64,000 nucleotides of DNA from Ailurus styani (lineage: Eukaryota; Chordata; Mammalia; Carnivora; Ailuridae), in contig LNAC01000135.1 in the NCBI GenBank assembly GCA_002007465.1, positions 2,202,420 to 2,266,419 of the forward strand, written 5' to 3'. The notes beneath the pieces are model-generated. The model saw only the letters and a list, made by a program, of their open reading frames with translations, was not told the DNA's origin and made no database searches. Position 1 is the stretch's first letter. Each line of letters begins with the position of its first letter. Position numbers and translations under genes: made by a program. Shown here piece after piece: positions 27,601 through 42,600 of the stretch.

Positions 27601-30600
27601 TTTCACATAACAATCCTTCAAACATTATAAGTTAGGCTCACCACAACTTCACCAGTTTTCAAATTAAACATTCCTAGCTTTCTTAAAAATAAAATTTATT
27701 GAGGGCGCCTGGGTGGCTCAGTGGGTTAAAGCCTCTGCCTTCGGCTCAGGTCATGATCTCAGGGTCCTGGGATCGAGGCCTGCATCGGGCTCTCTGCTCA
27801 GCAGGGAGCCTGCTTCCTCTTCTCTCTCTCTGCCTGCCTCTCAGCCTACTTGTGATCTGATCTCTGTGTCAAATAAATAAATAAATAAAATCTTAAAAAA
27901 TAAATAAATAAAATAAAATTTATTGAGCACTCACTATGTTCTAAGGGCAGTACTAAATGTTTTTCATACAATATATCAGTTAACCCCGCTAAGAGGGCAT
28001 TATTATCTCCAGGTACAGTTGAAGAAACTAATGAGGTTCCGAAGTTGAGGAACTTGCTAAGGTTCCCATCCTCTCTAATTCTAAGGCAGGATTTCTATAC
28101 TCTTTCCAGGCCCCATTTGTCACTCTCACAAAATGCAACACTCAAAAAAAGAATACAATACTAAGACATGTCTGAAGGACAGAATGCACTGGTACTACCA
28201 CTTTCTTATTATTATTAATAAGATAGTTCAAAATAGTATTTAATTTTTGGCAATCATTTACAGTATTGGTTAACATCAGGCTTATAATCCTATGTAACAT
28301 CCTGTATGTATACAAGATGTTTTCTAAACCTAAATTTAGAAAGTTTATGTTAATTCTCTTAAAGTTTCATCTTTTCCTTTAAGTCACCACTTGAATTTAG
28401 TCATTTTTTACAAAATCTTATGTTGCCATCCAATTTATCAGCTACTAACTTTATGTCCCCATGACAAAATCAAAATGCTTTCTACAACTAGACCACTGAG
28501 AAGGTTAACAAGTTTAGAGTTGGGCACAAACCTACAGAAATCTTCATCTAGGTAGATAATCCAACTTTGTTTTTGACATAAAACAGTGAGATGATGCTAA
28601 GTTATTTCCTTGACTTCAGGGTAGTTAGTGGAGAGGAAAAAATCATTTGAAGATCTAGAAATGTTCAGTGGATCTGAATCTGGATTTTACTTAGAATTGG
28701 TGAAAGACGGATTAAAAAAAATTTTTTTTTAAAAACAACAAAATGCTGATGGTTATCAAAGCTGGCCCATGGGAACTTGAGGAATCATTGTACTCTTCAT
28801 TCTATTTCAGTCTGTTTGGAAATTTCCATTTGATGAGGCAATTCAGCTTTAGTTTAGTCTTCTGAGAGTACCTAATAACCTACCACAGACTCACCTATTC
28901 TGTGGTAGTAAGGCGTACGAACCAAGGCTTTTACACAATTGATTCCTCCCAGCACCTCTGCTAACATTTTATAAATCTGCTGTTGTGCTCCATTCATGCT
29001 GCCAATATCTTCATGAAAATAAAAATAATTAGTGCACTTAAAATAAGTTAATCAGTTTCAAATGAAAATCAACCCAATTGTACTAACAGAAAAATCAAGA
29101 TTAGTATTTTTAACAAGAGCTTAGATATAATACCACATGCAATGAGATTAAATTCAGAATGATACAGGTTCTGTGCTCTCTACCAGAGAGATTTAGTGTC
29201 CCAAATACTAAGAAATTCTTGTAACACAAATCTCACCTATAAAATGGTTCTATCAAACAGGTCATGGCACTCTCAGTAACTCTGTGTCATGGTTGGGCTT
29301 AACAAGGTGCTAACTATTAATTCACCTTGGAATTAAAATTTGCTGTTTGACCCAAAGACAACTCAAACCTTTATTATACTGTCGTTGACAGAAGCGATCA
29401 TGAAACCATGGAATCTGATACTCAGGGCACTCCAAGCAGACTGCTCTATTTAATTCCATAAGACGCAATTGGACCCTCATACTTAGGGATGAACATAAAA
29501 CTGAAATCAAAAATAAAACATTAATGGATTTTGACAGGTTGGACCTAACAAAGATAATCCATTTTCTACATTCATTTATCCTCATTATTTGTTAGTACTT
29601 TTTCCTCACATTATAGAATCATTTCATTTGTACACACATGCTTTATATTTTTAAATTATTCAGTGGCATGATTAGAACCAACTCCTATACTGTTTTCACT
29701 AATCATGAATATTACAACTATTTTTTAAAAATATTACCAAAGAATTTTCATTGACCTAATAGTCCACATTTAGGTATCTATCTTAAAGAAACAAAGATGA
29801 GGTCAATGATGCATGTATAATAATCAGTATTTATAATGAATTGGGAACGACCTACATGATAATAAATGTTATTACACTCCTCCTATCATAACACATTATA
29901 TAGACACTAAAACAATCATGACATCAAACAATATTTAATGGCACACAAAACTGTTCAAATATAGTTCAATGACAAAAGGCGACATACAAAAGTGAGTATA
30001 CTAATAACCCAAACTGTTTTAAAATACATATATATATACATGTACATAAGAACAGGAGGGAGACAGAAAAGAAAGATATACTCCAAAATATTGTTAAAAC
30101 TGGTAGTTTCACTTGGTAGTAAAATTATGGGTTATCTTTTATTTTTTGTTCTATACTTTTCCATTTTCCAAATTTTCTACAAGAAGTAGGAAACTTTCCT
30201 AAACAGAAAAAAGTACATATTAACATTTAACTGCTTTAGTGTAGGTAGAGATGAAACTTGGATATAAAGTATAGGTAACAGTTTAATAAATTAAATTGTA
30301 GATAGTGCCTTCAGCTCAGGTCATGATCGCAGGGTCCTGGGATTGAGCCCCACCCACATCAGGCTCTCTGCTCAGCGGGGAGCCTACTTCTCCCTCTCTC
30401 TCTGCCCCTCCCTCTGCTCGTACTTTCTCTCTCTCTCAAAAGAATAAATAAAATCCTTATAAAAAATAAAAATTTAAAAAATGTAGATACACACATTCAA
30501 GTTGAGAATCCATTCTGGCTAAGAATTTTATGTTAAAAATCGCCTTCAGGAGATCTTCCGGAAAATATCCCAGAGTGGCCAAAGAATAACCAAGAAACAC

Positions 30601-33600
30601 TAATATGAGAGGATCCAATCCACCTAAAACAAAATTAAGATTAAAAAAATTATAATATACAGCCACCTCACATACATAAGCACACACTTTATTCAGGTCA
30701 AGTCAGGTTTTAAAAAAATGATACAAACACAGCCTTGACAAAGCTAATCTACACTGTTACAAGTCAGGAGAGTGGTGAAGTGCTTACCTTTGGATGGGAG
30801 CAGAGGAGGTAAGGGGGACAGGAGAGATGACACTGTGGTAATACTCTGTTTCTTCACCTGGGTACTGATTTCTTGGGTGATTCAATTTCTATAAATTCAT
30901 ACTATGTGCTAAGGATATGTAAATATTCCTATATTATTATTTGACTTTCATAAAAAGTTTTAAAAATTGATTTGTAAAGAGAAAGAATTCAAAACAAAAG
31001 GTCAGTAGTGTATGTGATAAGTCATCCAAATCTCTACGTATTGATGATAACAATATAATAGGTGCTCAGACATGTTAGGTATCATTCTAAGCACTTTACA
31101 TATATTAACTCATTGAAATCTCACTTCAGTATACAGTAGAAACAATTATTGTCTCCCCTTTGTAAATAAGTATACAGAGGCACAGAGAAGTTAAATGACT
31201 TGCTTAAAGTCACATGGTTAGCAAGTGGACAGAGAGGTTTAACCCTGAGAGCCCAGCTCCGGAGCCTGGACTACTATTCTGTGCTGTTGTTAGGGATCTC
31301 AGATATCAGGCTGAGTGTAGACGCATATGAAGCTCAGGTTTCCAACAGCACCTCCTCCCTAACCTGTCACCCAACAGCATGGCATATGTCCCAGAGTACA
31401 AGATTGAGGTTATTTAGCTGATTTGCCTCGTCCAAGAGACATTTCTGATGAGAAGGAAGGGGTCCCTGCTGGCAGCAATATTCTTAGAAAGGACAAAAAA
31501 GATGTTAAATCTTTCTTTTCAGATTTTTGCTGAGTTTATTTTATATATCAAGATCAAATCACAAATGAGGTTAATAATGACCTGTCAAATCTATTATTTA
31601 TTCAAAATAAAAGTATTATCCCATTATTTAAAATTGTACTTATAAAGGTCTCCAAGCATTTGCCAAACATTCTCCTAGTAAGTCTTAAAAAAAAAATTAA
31701 ATCAAATCTGTATTTCTCGGGTGCCTGGGTGGCTCAGTGGGTTAAAGCCTCTGCCTTCGGCTCAGGTCATGATCTCAGGGTCCTGGGATCGAGCCCCGCA
31801 TCGGGCTCTCTGCTAGGCAAGGAGCCTGCTTCCTCCTCTCTCTGCCTGCCTCTCAGCCTACTTGTGATCTCTTTCTCTCTCTGTGTCAAATAAATAAAAT
31901 CTTTTAAAAAAAATTTGTATTTCTCAGACTTTCTTCTCTTAAACTCTTTTTTTTTTTCTAAAAAAGGATGTGCTTTCATTTCCTTCCAGCTGTTGGCACA
32001 AGACTGAACAGCGAAGAGAGCATGCTAAGTCTTGGTTTCAAGTCTCCTCTTTCTACATAATTATGTTACTAAAAAGAGGTATATATGAATGCCACACAGG
32101 CATTTGCCCATTCATGACTAAATATAAACATATCACAGCAACCCATTTTACTTGTCTATTCACAAAGTAGTGTCAGACACGGTTATCATGTCATGATGTC
32201 AGTCAATGGCAAAAAAAAAAAAAAAAAAAAAAAACCCCACAATATCTAGACTATAAGAGACTAAAGAGGTATCAACCTAATGCAATGAATGGATGCTGGG
32301 TCCAAAATAACCACCCTAAGAGATATTTTTGAGACTAATAAGGAAGATTTAAACATGGACTGTGTATTAGATATTAGGGACTATTCATTTTCTTAGGTGC
32401 CGTAATAGCATTGTGGTGATAAAAGAAGTCATTATTCTTAGGAGGCATATGCCTAAGCAATTCGAGGTGAAGGGTCATGAAGCCCATAACTTACTATGAA
32501 ATGGTTCCAAAAAAAATAAGAGAGCAAGAGAAACAAACAGTAAAGCAAATATGATAAAATGTTACAATTATTAAGTCTGCCCAGTGAGTATACAGGCGCT
32601 CTTTGATTCTTTCCATTTTTTCTTTAAGCTTGATATTTTTCATAGTAAAAATGTTTCAAAAATGGATACAAACTTTTTTTAGGTCTAGAATTCATGGCTA
32701 TTACAGTTACCCCTTAAATGAGAGATATCTCTTACCACAGTGGCAATGGTATCCTCCAACCTACTTACTCAATATAGTATCAAACAATATACCTACTTAA
32801 GTGAGAATTCAGGTATTGAATGCAAATCCTGAAAAATTCATCATTTTGAGGTGGATCATAGTTCAAGACGCTAAATGGAAGAATAATACCAAGGATCACA
32901 AAAGGGTGGATCTGTAGAAACACAACAAAATGTTATAGTTTAAACTTCAGTAAAATGAAACAAAAATTTAACCTAATTATTATTTGGGGTAGAAATCTTT
33001 TTCTAACATGCCTAGAGTAAAATGATAAGTGCATTACTACTTAGTTTTTCCACCCTCCTATAATCTACTTAGTCCCACCAGTAGTTTCCAGCACCTCTAA
33101 GTATCAATGCAGAAAAAATTAATCAGATATTCTGCAAATTAATTTTGTTAGGTATAAAATCCTGTTCCAGAATTCATTAGTCATTAAAATGAATAGGAAA
33201 TAGTATTACTAAATTCTATAATATCAGTTCATTTTATAGACTCATCATAATTAAGGAAGTTAGATTATAACCATCATTTTTCTTTCATTCATTTTTTTCA
33301 TTCATTTTTCTTTAATTTATTCATTTTTAAAATTTCAATATTCACTCATTCATCTAAAACTAATGACTGCCAGGTACTATATGCTAAACAAATAAGACAT
33401 TTTTATTTTATTTTGGGAGAAATACTGTCGCCTAAGTAAAAGTCTTATCCTGATATAGACTTTATAAGTGAGCTTCTTCTCACATAATCCAAAAGGCAAC
33501 ATTTTACAAGTTCCAGAAATAAATTTGTAAGAAGACACACTGACAATTTAAGAATACAGAAGTCAGTGCACACCTTACATTTCCTTCATTCTTTACACTT

Positions 33601-36600
33601 ATCTCACACTTTTGAATGCAGTCATTCTTAAATAGTCAAAGTAGTATCACAGGATTATAGAAAAATAAGAAAAAAGAAAACAGAGGTGCCTAGGTGGTTC
33701 AGTTGGTTAAGCATCTGTCTTCAGCTCAGGTCGTGATCCCAGAGTCCTGGAATGGAGCTCCGTGTCTGGCTCCCTGCTCAGCAGGGAGTCTGCTTCTCCC
33801 TCTGCCTCTGCCTGCCTCTTTGCTTACTTGTGCTATCTCTCTGTCAAATAAATAATATCTTTAAAAAAACATTCATACTTCATTTTCTTAAAACAACTAG
33901 TATTGTTTTAAGTATTTCTTTCTAGAGAATAAATTTTGACTACAGATCTTAAAAATATTGTAGTGAACCAAAAGGTGATTGCTATACTCCCCAGATCTAC
34001 ACCTGCTGGAGGAAAAAACCTTAGAGGAGAAACAAATTGCTGAACCAGACGCCAGAATTTAATTTTTAAAATTCAAATTCCAGGGGCCCCTGGGTGGCTC
34101 AGTCAGTTAACCGTCTGCCCTCAGCTCAGGTCGTGATCTCAGGGTCTTGGGATCCAGCCCAGTGTTGGGCTTCCTGCTCAGCAGGGAGTCTGCTGGTCCC
34201 TCTCCCTCTGCCCTTACCCCACCCACCACTGCTCAGTTCACATGTGCTCTCTCTCCCAAATAAACAAAATCTTTAACAACAACAACAAAAAATAGTAACA
34301 TTCCAATTCCAATTAAGTTCTCAAAGTACTTATGATAAACACTTATGCTTTTAGAAGTTGACAACTATTTAAAACTCAATTTCACCTTTTCAATCTGCTG
34401 AACCACCACTGAGGCTATCCTATCAAGTAGAGAAGTACTAAGGTAGTTAGTTCTAGAAATAAAAGTTGCAATCTCTGCAACATTTTTGTGATTAATTTCA
34501 CCCATCAAACGCTGTAGAGCAGCAACTGTTTCTTCAAGAAGTGACTCAGCAAACCAGTCTCCTTTTAAAGATTTAAGTTCTTCCCATAACAGATTCAAAC
34601 TGTTGCATTTTCGTAGTCTCTGAAGACCATAGTGATCTAGTTTTTGAAGCAGTTTCAGTTGTTTCCCAGTGGCATTATCCAGATATTTGTGATCATAATG
34701 AATCCATCTTAAAACAGATGTAGCAAAACCATTCAAGTTATTTAGGTCACACTGTGGTAAAACAGCTTCAATTCGAGATATTCCCACTTCATCTAGGTGA
34801 GGAGATGGAAGAATGGAAAGAGCATACACCAGGACGGAAATCTCACTAGGTATAACACTAATTTTCAAATAACTATAAAGGAAGGGGGAGAAAATGAAAA
34901 GAACAAAATTAATAAATCAGCAAAAAATGAAAAATATTTAAAGTCTTTGAGTACATAACAATAATAGTTATTATAATTAATAGGTGTAGTAGGCTTAAAA
35001 TACAAGTTAATTTAAGAAGGGTTAGATAAATTCGAAGATGACAGGTCCACAAAGGACTACCATAAGAAGTCTTAAGATTTTCTTAGGCACAGGGGTGCCT
35101 GGGTGGCTCAGATGGTTAAGTGTCTGCCTTCAGCTCAGGTCATGATCTCAGGGTCCTGGGATCGAGCCCCACATCGGGCTCTCTGCTCAGCGGGAAGCCT
35201 GCTTCCCCCTCCCCCTGTCTGCCTGCCACTCTGCCTACTTGTGATCTCTCTCCCTGTCAAATAAATAAAGTCTTTAAAAAAAAAAGATTTTCTAAGGCAC
35301 ATCTCAAATATTTTATGCGAAAATGAAACCATAGTCACTAGCATACCAAAGATCAGGGTCAAAGCAATGTTTCTAGTGCTGTTGCTAGAGACAGATTTGG
35401 GGCTAAATGTTGGATATGACCTGTTAGGAGCTGGTATGACCTGCCATACACTGATCACTCAGTAACACTGGTTCCCTTCTCACTCCTTTTTTCCCAAATT
35501 CCCATGGTAACAGTCCCACCCACAAAGTAAGAGTCCAGCCACCAGGACTGCAGTTGTTAAATCACAAATTAAAAACTGGGAGCTTTTAAAGACTCTTTTG
35601 GTTTAGAAGTACTAGAGGAAAAAATCAAATGTAAATTAAAACAAAGCTGTTGAGTTACTTTTTAAAATATTAAATTAGCATATTAAAATAGTCATAATAG
35701 CAATGCTAGCAAGGGTCCATCGACACAGGCATTCTCCTTTACTTATTAAACTTAAAAAGTAATTACTCATTTGACATGGTCAAGCCCTGTCTAGGAAACT
35801 AGACTAAGAAAATAATCTAAAGGGTGCCTGGGTGGCTCAGTTGGTTAAGCATCTGCCTTTGTCATGATCCCAGGGTCCTGGGATAAAGTCCCACATCGGG
35901 TTCCCTGCTCCCTCTGCCTTTGCCCCTCTCTCTGTCTCTCATGAATAAATAAATAAAATCTTTTTTTAAAAAAAGAAGAGAATCTAAAATATGAGTAAAT
36001 GGCAACTACACTTCAATTAAAAATTTTTTTAAATACACAGGATTATAAAAGAAAAATAAAATGCTAGCAAAGATTTGTGTTATGTATCATATTTTTACAT
36101 GGCTAAAATTTGAAAACTAAATGTTCAATGAGAGAACACCTAAATAAATTATGGCACAGTCATAGATGAGTAGTATCCAGTCATTAAAAAGATATACAAA
36201 TAGTTCTAAATGATGTGAGAAAATGCTAAGTGGGTAAGGTTAAGTAGGGGGAAAAAGTACAAAACTATATTCTCAACTAGGAGGGAAAAAAATTTTATAC
36301 ACACATGTAAGTTAAGTACATATCACAAGTAAATAAACCAAATTGTTGTCATTGGATGATTGAGTTTAGGAATGATTTTTATTTTCCTTTTTTATACTTT
36401 TTTCTATTTTCCAAAATTTTCAAAATAATTTTTACGTAATATTTGGCCCACTGCCTGATACAAAGTAAGTATCAGATTAGTACTAAGTGAATATTTTATT
36501 CTTATAACCACAAAAAATAGATATACCCTTTTATATAAAGAAAGGGCCCAGAAGCTGCATCTGTTTGCAGAATTGACCTAACGGATAGAACTCTCAATAT

Positions 36601-39600
36601 GTGCCAACCTTGTGATATCTGTCTAAAAATAAACCCCCAACGATACAATATCTCCAACCTCCGCTTGATGTTTTTCCTGGAAACACTTTCTCAAATTCCA
36701 AAACTTACATGTGCATAAGTGTTTATTTACAATACCACCACACACCCACCAGCATGGCTAAAAATAGAAAATAGAAATATGGCGAGTATTGGCAGGGATG
36801 TGGAGCAACAGGAATGCTCAGTTCACATTCTGCTGATGGGAATATAAACAGGCACAGCCACTCTAGAAAACCATTTACCAGATCTACTGAAGATGAACGT
36901 ATGTATAACCTATGAACCCACAATTACACTCCTTGGTAAATATCTACAGAAATGCATTCATATGTTTACTTAAAGATATGTATGAGGATATTCAAAACAG
37001 TACTATCCATAATAGCCAAAAACTGGAAATAAATAAAATATTCGTCAACAGTAGAATGGATAAAAATATTGTTGTTATATCCTTACAAAGAGAACACAAT
37101 ACAGCAAAAACATGGATAAATCTCATAAACATAATTATTGAGCAAAAGAAGCCTGACACACCAGACATACAAAATAGGCAAAACTAATCCACGCAGTTGG
37201 AACTAGGGGTATTAGCTAACCTGGGGGACAAGGGAAGCAGAGTGATGAGGAGAAAGGTGTATTTTATGTAGATTACATTTCAATATGGTTTAAAAAAAAA
37301 TAAAAGGCCACATTATTCTAGTATATGAATTCCCTGTGTTCCCTGAATGGTTTTAAGGAGCTATTTATAGGAATAGTTATGTGAGTAGTTTAATTAGACT
37401 CTGTTCCTTCTAAAGTCAACCTGATACTGACTGCCTGCACTGAAATAGGAGAAAGCGAGCACCTGTGATTTCCATACAATATCCCCTAACTAACTTTCTG
37501 ATAATATTTTAAACTCCAGAGATGTCTAAGGGCTCTCACTAACTCAAAATTACTAGATTTTAACATTATAATATTTGCTTCATTTCACAAAGGAAATGAA
37601 ACATCATGGGTAAAGTGGAATTCCCTTTGACACTCCCACTTCTGTTCTTTTTCTGTTAGCATACCTATAAGCAAACAGTACGGTGTAGTTTCACTTTTTA
37701 AACATTGTGCAGACCAAATAAACCATGTCTCTGGGCCCGTTTATGATACTTAATATAAAAGATAAAATTCTTCATTCAGAGGCCATGTAAAAGTCTATGC
37801 TAAATATGAAAAGGGTAAAGAAACAATAATCCTGCATATAATCACCTCGGTAAGAAAAAGGTTATTTCTTCAAGAGAAGGGTGAACTTTCTACTAAAATA
37901 TCTAATAAGCTAAGTTTTTACCTCATAAAGTACCACCTCTTATTCTTCAATTCAAATCCCTCTTAACCTTAATGGTGTATCATTTTAGTACAATAAAAAT
38001 CATTTTCAACGCTATGCCAATCTTTCAATAATGGCACAGAGTCCCATGCCTCGTCTTCCAGGAATCAAAAAAAGAAATCAAACTAGTATAGAAAAACGGA
38101 GGAGAAAAAGAGTAATCTAATTTTAATTTCATTCAAGTCATTATTCTGATCATTAAAATAAAAAAACTTTTCATGGAAAACTCCATTTTGAGTCCATTTC
38201 CATAAACATCCATGGAAAACTGAGTAACTTCCCTGTTAAAATATGAATGTTACAGCCATAGAGAAACAGAAAACATTAAATTATAAAGGTAAAAACACTT
38301 TTTCAGTAACATTACTCTTAAGTATCTTATTTTTAAAATTACAAATTAAAAAATTTAATATGCTTTAAAACTATCTAACATGCCTTAAAACAGGCAAGTA
38401 AGCAGACTGAAGGCCCCTAAATATGGGTGCTCCCAAATGGAGTTTTGCCTTTTTGGGCATCTCCAATCTTTCCATAGTTACTGTATTCCTGCAAGAAAGG
38501 AAAACGCCTTGGTTTTTACTGTTATTCATGCCCGGGGAACTCATCGCCCTATTGGCTTCATTTCAGAATATACAAAGCATGAGCACTGGCAGAATGCGCA
38601 CGGGGAGAGAAGTACGTTAACATTATAAATAATAAGCCACTTAATTCTGTCTCCAAAACTTCCAACAACTTTCTACATAATCAAACAGAACAAACACTGA
38701 ATCTAGATTATAAAATAAATAAACACTTTGATTTTAAACTTACCTAAGCAGTAGTTCTCTGAGTTTCACAAAAAGCTCATTACTTTGAAAATGCAGAAAA
38801 ATCAATGCTTGAATTATCTTCAATAACTCTACTGGTTTATAGTCATGCAAATGCTTATGCAGGATGGAAGCGATTCTATTAAGAATGAGAAAACATATAT
38901 TACAATCAATTCATTCATTTAGGTCTTAAATTTTTACTGAGGAGATCTTTCATGCCAGACATGCTCTGCGCTAGATAAACAGCAGTGAATGAAATAAGGT
39001 TTTCTGCTCTTGAAGATCAGTCTCAAAATGGTGACAGAAATGTAAACAATTAAAATAGAATGATATAAGAGCTACCAATGAAGTGTGAATGAAATAATAT
39101 TTAATTATAAATAGCAAGAGGGGAGAAAAGCATAGTTTCACTTTCTAAATTAAAAAAACCTCACAGAACAGCCATCAAATTCCACATCTTCCCCACAAAG
39201 AAATCTTTACTAAGAGTTACCAACAATTATCAAAACAGATTTGATTTTCTTCCTTAATTGGGATCATATAATAGATAATAAAACATTAAATATATGTAAT
39301 CTGAACTATGTATTTTTTTCTTCTTAAATTTCCTTTAAAAAAAGACAATATATGGCAATATGATTTTAAGGTAGCTGTGGTGTGAAACAATTCAAGTTCA
39401 CATAGATGCTCTCCACTTTCCTAGATTATGATGCTCTACTTGAAAATAACAACAGCATATGAAATGAAAAATGTTATAAACAATTCAAAAATCTCTATTT
39501 TAAAAAACAAACTATTCAGATAATAAACAATGCCTTAAGTGTTAATTCCGTATTTCTTCAAAACCAACAGCTAGATTATAGAAAAAAACATAATGCATCC

Positions 39601-42600
39601 TCAAGAAAAATAGTTACTTATGGATGACAACTAAAAAGTAACACCATGAATTTTAGGAAAGAATACTTTTTAATCAGATGTGAATTTCTGCTTTCCATCT
39701 CTTCCATTGCTCCTATCACTGCTAGGGCCTGCTGGCTGGTTAGCTCCTCTGACATCAATAATAGAGTTGATTTAAGTCTAGAAGTAAAGAAAAATATTTT
39801 TATGTGAAAAACTGATGATTGGTTTATAAAAAGTTCTTTTTTAAAATAAGTTCTTAGGTAGGGCACCTGGGTGGCTCAGTCAGTTAAGCAGCTGTCTTCG
39901 GCTCAGATCATGATCCCAGGGTCCTGGGGTAGAGCCTCACATTGGGCTCCCTGCTCAGCACGGAGCCAACTTTTTCCTTTCCCTCTGCCACTCCCCTGCT
40001 CATTCTATTTCTCTCTCTAATAAGTAAATACAATCTTTAAAAAAAATAAAATAAGTTCCTAGGTAATGAATAGAAAAGAAATACAAACAAAAACTGAATT
40101 CAATATGCAGTATCAATTTTCTCCCCATGATAGGGGATAATACAAATGATCGAATAAAGAAAAATATATTGTTTTTATCAAAGGAATTAAGGCTTCAGTA
40201 CACTCTAATCTTAAACTGTCTCTTAAAAATATAGAAAAGGTTTTTTAAATTGATATTCAAATAAAGTTATGATTATAAAATACGATTCAGTGAAATTATT
40301 CAGTACTATAGAGCTAAAGAACTAAAAACTGACAGTCTAACAATATCCCAGTTATCTTAAATTGAGTAGGAAGTCAATATACCTGCATATTAAAAATTTC
40401 ACATACTAAATACTTGCTATGACACTATAAACTGAAAATTTACAAAGACTATCCATTTTTAAACCACCCAAAGTAGTGCATACACTAATACGAGTATCTA
40501 TATTTAACTGTATCTTTTAGAATAATTTAGTTTTTTTTTTATTTTTTTTAAAGATTTTTTATTTATTCATTTGACACAGAGAGAGAGAGATTACAAGTAG
40601 GCAGAGAGGCAGGCAGAGAGAAAGGAGAGAGGAGGAAGCAGGCTCCCTGCTGAGCAGAGAGCCCGATGTGGGCCTCGATCCCAGGACCCTGGGATCATGA
40701 CCTGAGCCGAAGGCAGCGGCTTTAACCCACTGAGCCACCCAGGCGCCCAAGAATAATTTAGTTTTTAATATTTTATTTATTTATTTGAGAGAGAGAGAGC
40801 ACACAACCACGGGGACCAGCAGAGGGAGAGGGAGAAGCAGGCCCCACTGAGCAGGGAGCCCAATACAGGCAGGGCTTCATCCCAGGACCCCAGGATCATG
40901 ATGTGAGTCGAAGGCAGGTGCTTAACCAACCCCCACCCAGGCATCCCTATAGAATAATTTAGAAAACAAGCCTAAAACATGAAATCTGAAGGCAATAGGA
41001 TAAATTAATTCTCCATTTATACTGGATAGCTCTACACCAACCTTTTCATCAACCTTATCAAACATTTCAAACCCAGCTTCTCCTCAAAGGTTTCCCAGCC
41101 ATTTATGTCCACATTTTTCTCTCATTTTCCCATCTACTTTCTCTATCACTAATTTGGAGTACCTGTTCATAATGGTATTGCAATATCATGGTATTTACAC
41201 ATTTTAACTATATATACATTTCTATCCTCCCAGTTGGAATATAAATTCCTTGAAGGCAGGGACCCAGTTAAATTCAACTTTTGTACTGCTTTAGCATATG
41301 AGATACCAACAGTACACTGTGACCAAAAAAAAAAAAAATTCAATAAAAGCTTTTTAAGTAATCATCTTGTTCCCATCTTGATACAGTCTCTTAAAACATA
41401 TCCTTAAATATCTTCATATAATTCAAAAGAGCCTTAAAAATAAAACTCTCCATGAATCTTTCGGTAAGAGAATAATGATGTAGATAACCTCTATTACACA
41501 ACTCTTGGAACCCCTGCTTAACTGAAGCTACCAATCATACTTATCTCTTTGCTCATACCTAGTAATCATGTATTAATTCAATGTTTGCCCATCTTTATAT
41601 CCCAAACAATTCTATCTATATCAATAGCTGGCAAAACTGGGAATTTTTAAAAGACAGGGAAAAGATGACATTCACTCCAACCTGACAAGGGAACATTTAC
41701 CAAGGTGCTTAAGAAATGCCTTTGATGATGAATGTGAAGACAACAAAGAATAGAATGGTCCATGGTTAGGACTATTATAATTCTGAATATTCTACACCCT
41801 ATACTAGAGGTGGGAGAGTCTTACATCTGTGTGTAAAGTCAGTCATATGGCCCAGGAAGGGAGAATAAAAACACTTAAATAGTACTCTCTACAGAGAATA
41901 TCCATCTCCCTTATCCCTTCTTGTGTTGGCAACCACCATGGAGTTATTGGCCCTTTCTCAGAATTTAACAGTAGACTATGAGCTTAAGATGTAAATTAAA
42001 ATAATCAGAGAAGGAATCAAAGAGCAGACGTAAGAGATTATTCTCCCTTCCAGGGCTGCATGGGGTGATATGTGTGCAAAGTCTAAGCTTGCAAGGCTCC
42101 ATGCAATTACAACAAGAAAAGTAAAGCATTTTTAGCTGAACTTACTGTTTCTTTTCTTCAGGTCCTGCAATAGGTCCCAAAGCTACAAACAGTTTTACAA
42201 AGCCATCAGGGTGATCAAACAGAGGAATCATTTCAGTTAGCCTCTTTTTAGCCATTTTAATAAATTCGAAACTATGAAACTGTAGAGAGTGATATAGACT
42301 AAGTATTTTACTGATAGAATCCAAATCAAGGTGGCTCATATTGCTTAAAAACACTTTATTGCACCTTTCTAATAGTGGGTAATAACTATATTTAATATTT
42401 CGAAGAAATATTACTATTCTTCTTGCAACGTTGACCTGGGAAGAATCTATGGTATCAAAAAGATGTTCTGTTTTGTTCACTAATTGTTCTTGAAAACGCT
42501 GTGATATTAAAGAAGACATGCTGACCATCAGTACAGACAAGGCCCTAGAAAGGAAAAAGATGCAAAGATTTTCACCTTATTTAAGAATAAAGAATAATCC

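Larger units (their letters stand above)
23511..28894 (-). other. FASTKD1 coding intron 12
   Basis: 5.4 kb intron. The stretch 23.5-24.9 kb shows nothing recognisable. Then follow a MIR (24.89), a U4 pseudogene (25.40), a Tigger-like fossil with a nested SINE (26.05-26.68), SINEs at 27023 and 27704, and a MIR (27.92). No gene supported. Confidence 0.8.

Noticed and set aside
29369..29481. Alternative acceptor (atccctaag at 29482) for FASTKD1 coding exon 10
   Set aside because: It would shift the frame against exon 9 unless a poorer donor is used there, and it loses residues that align with the known protein; ttgatttcag at 29501 fits both.
31660..31893. Frames reading '[20 protein letters not shown]'-type peptides, also at 40559 and elsewhere
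   Set aside because: This peptide is the translation of the CAN-SINE head; it recurs wherever a SINE lies.
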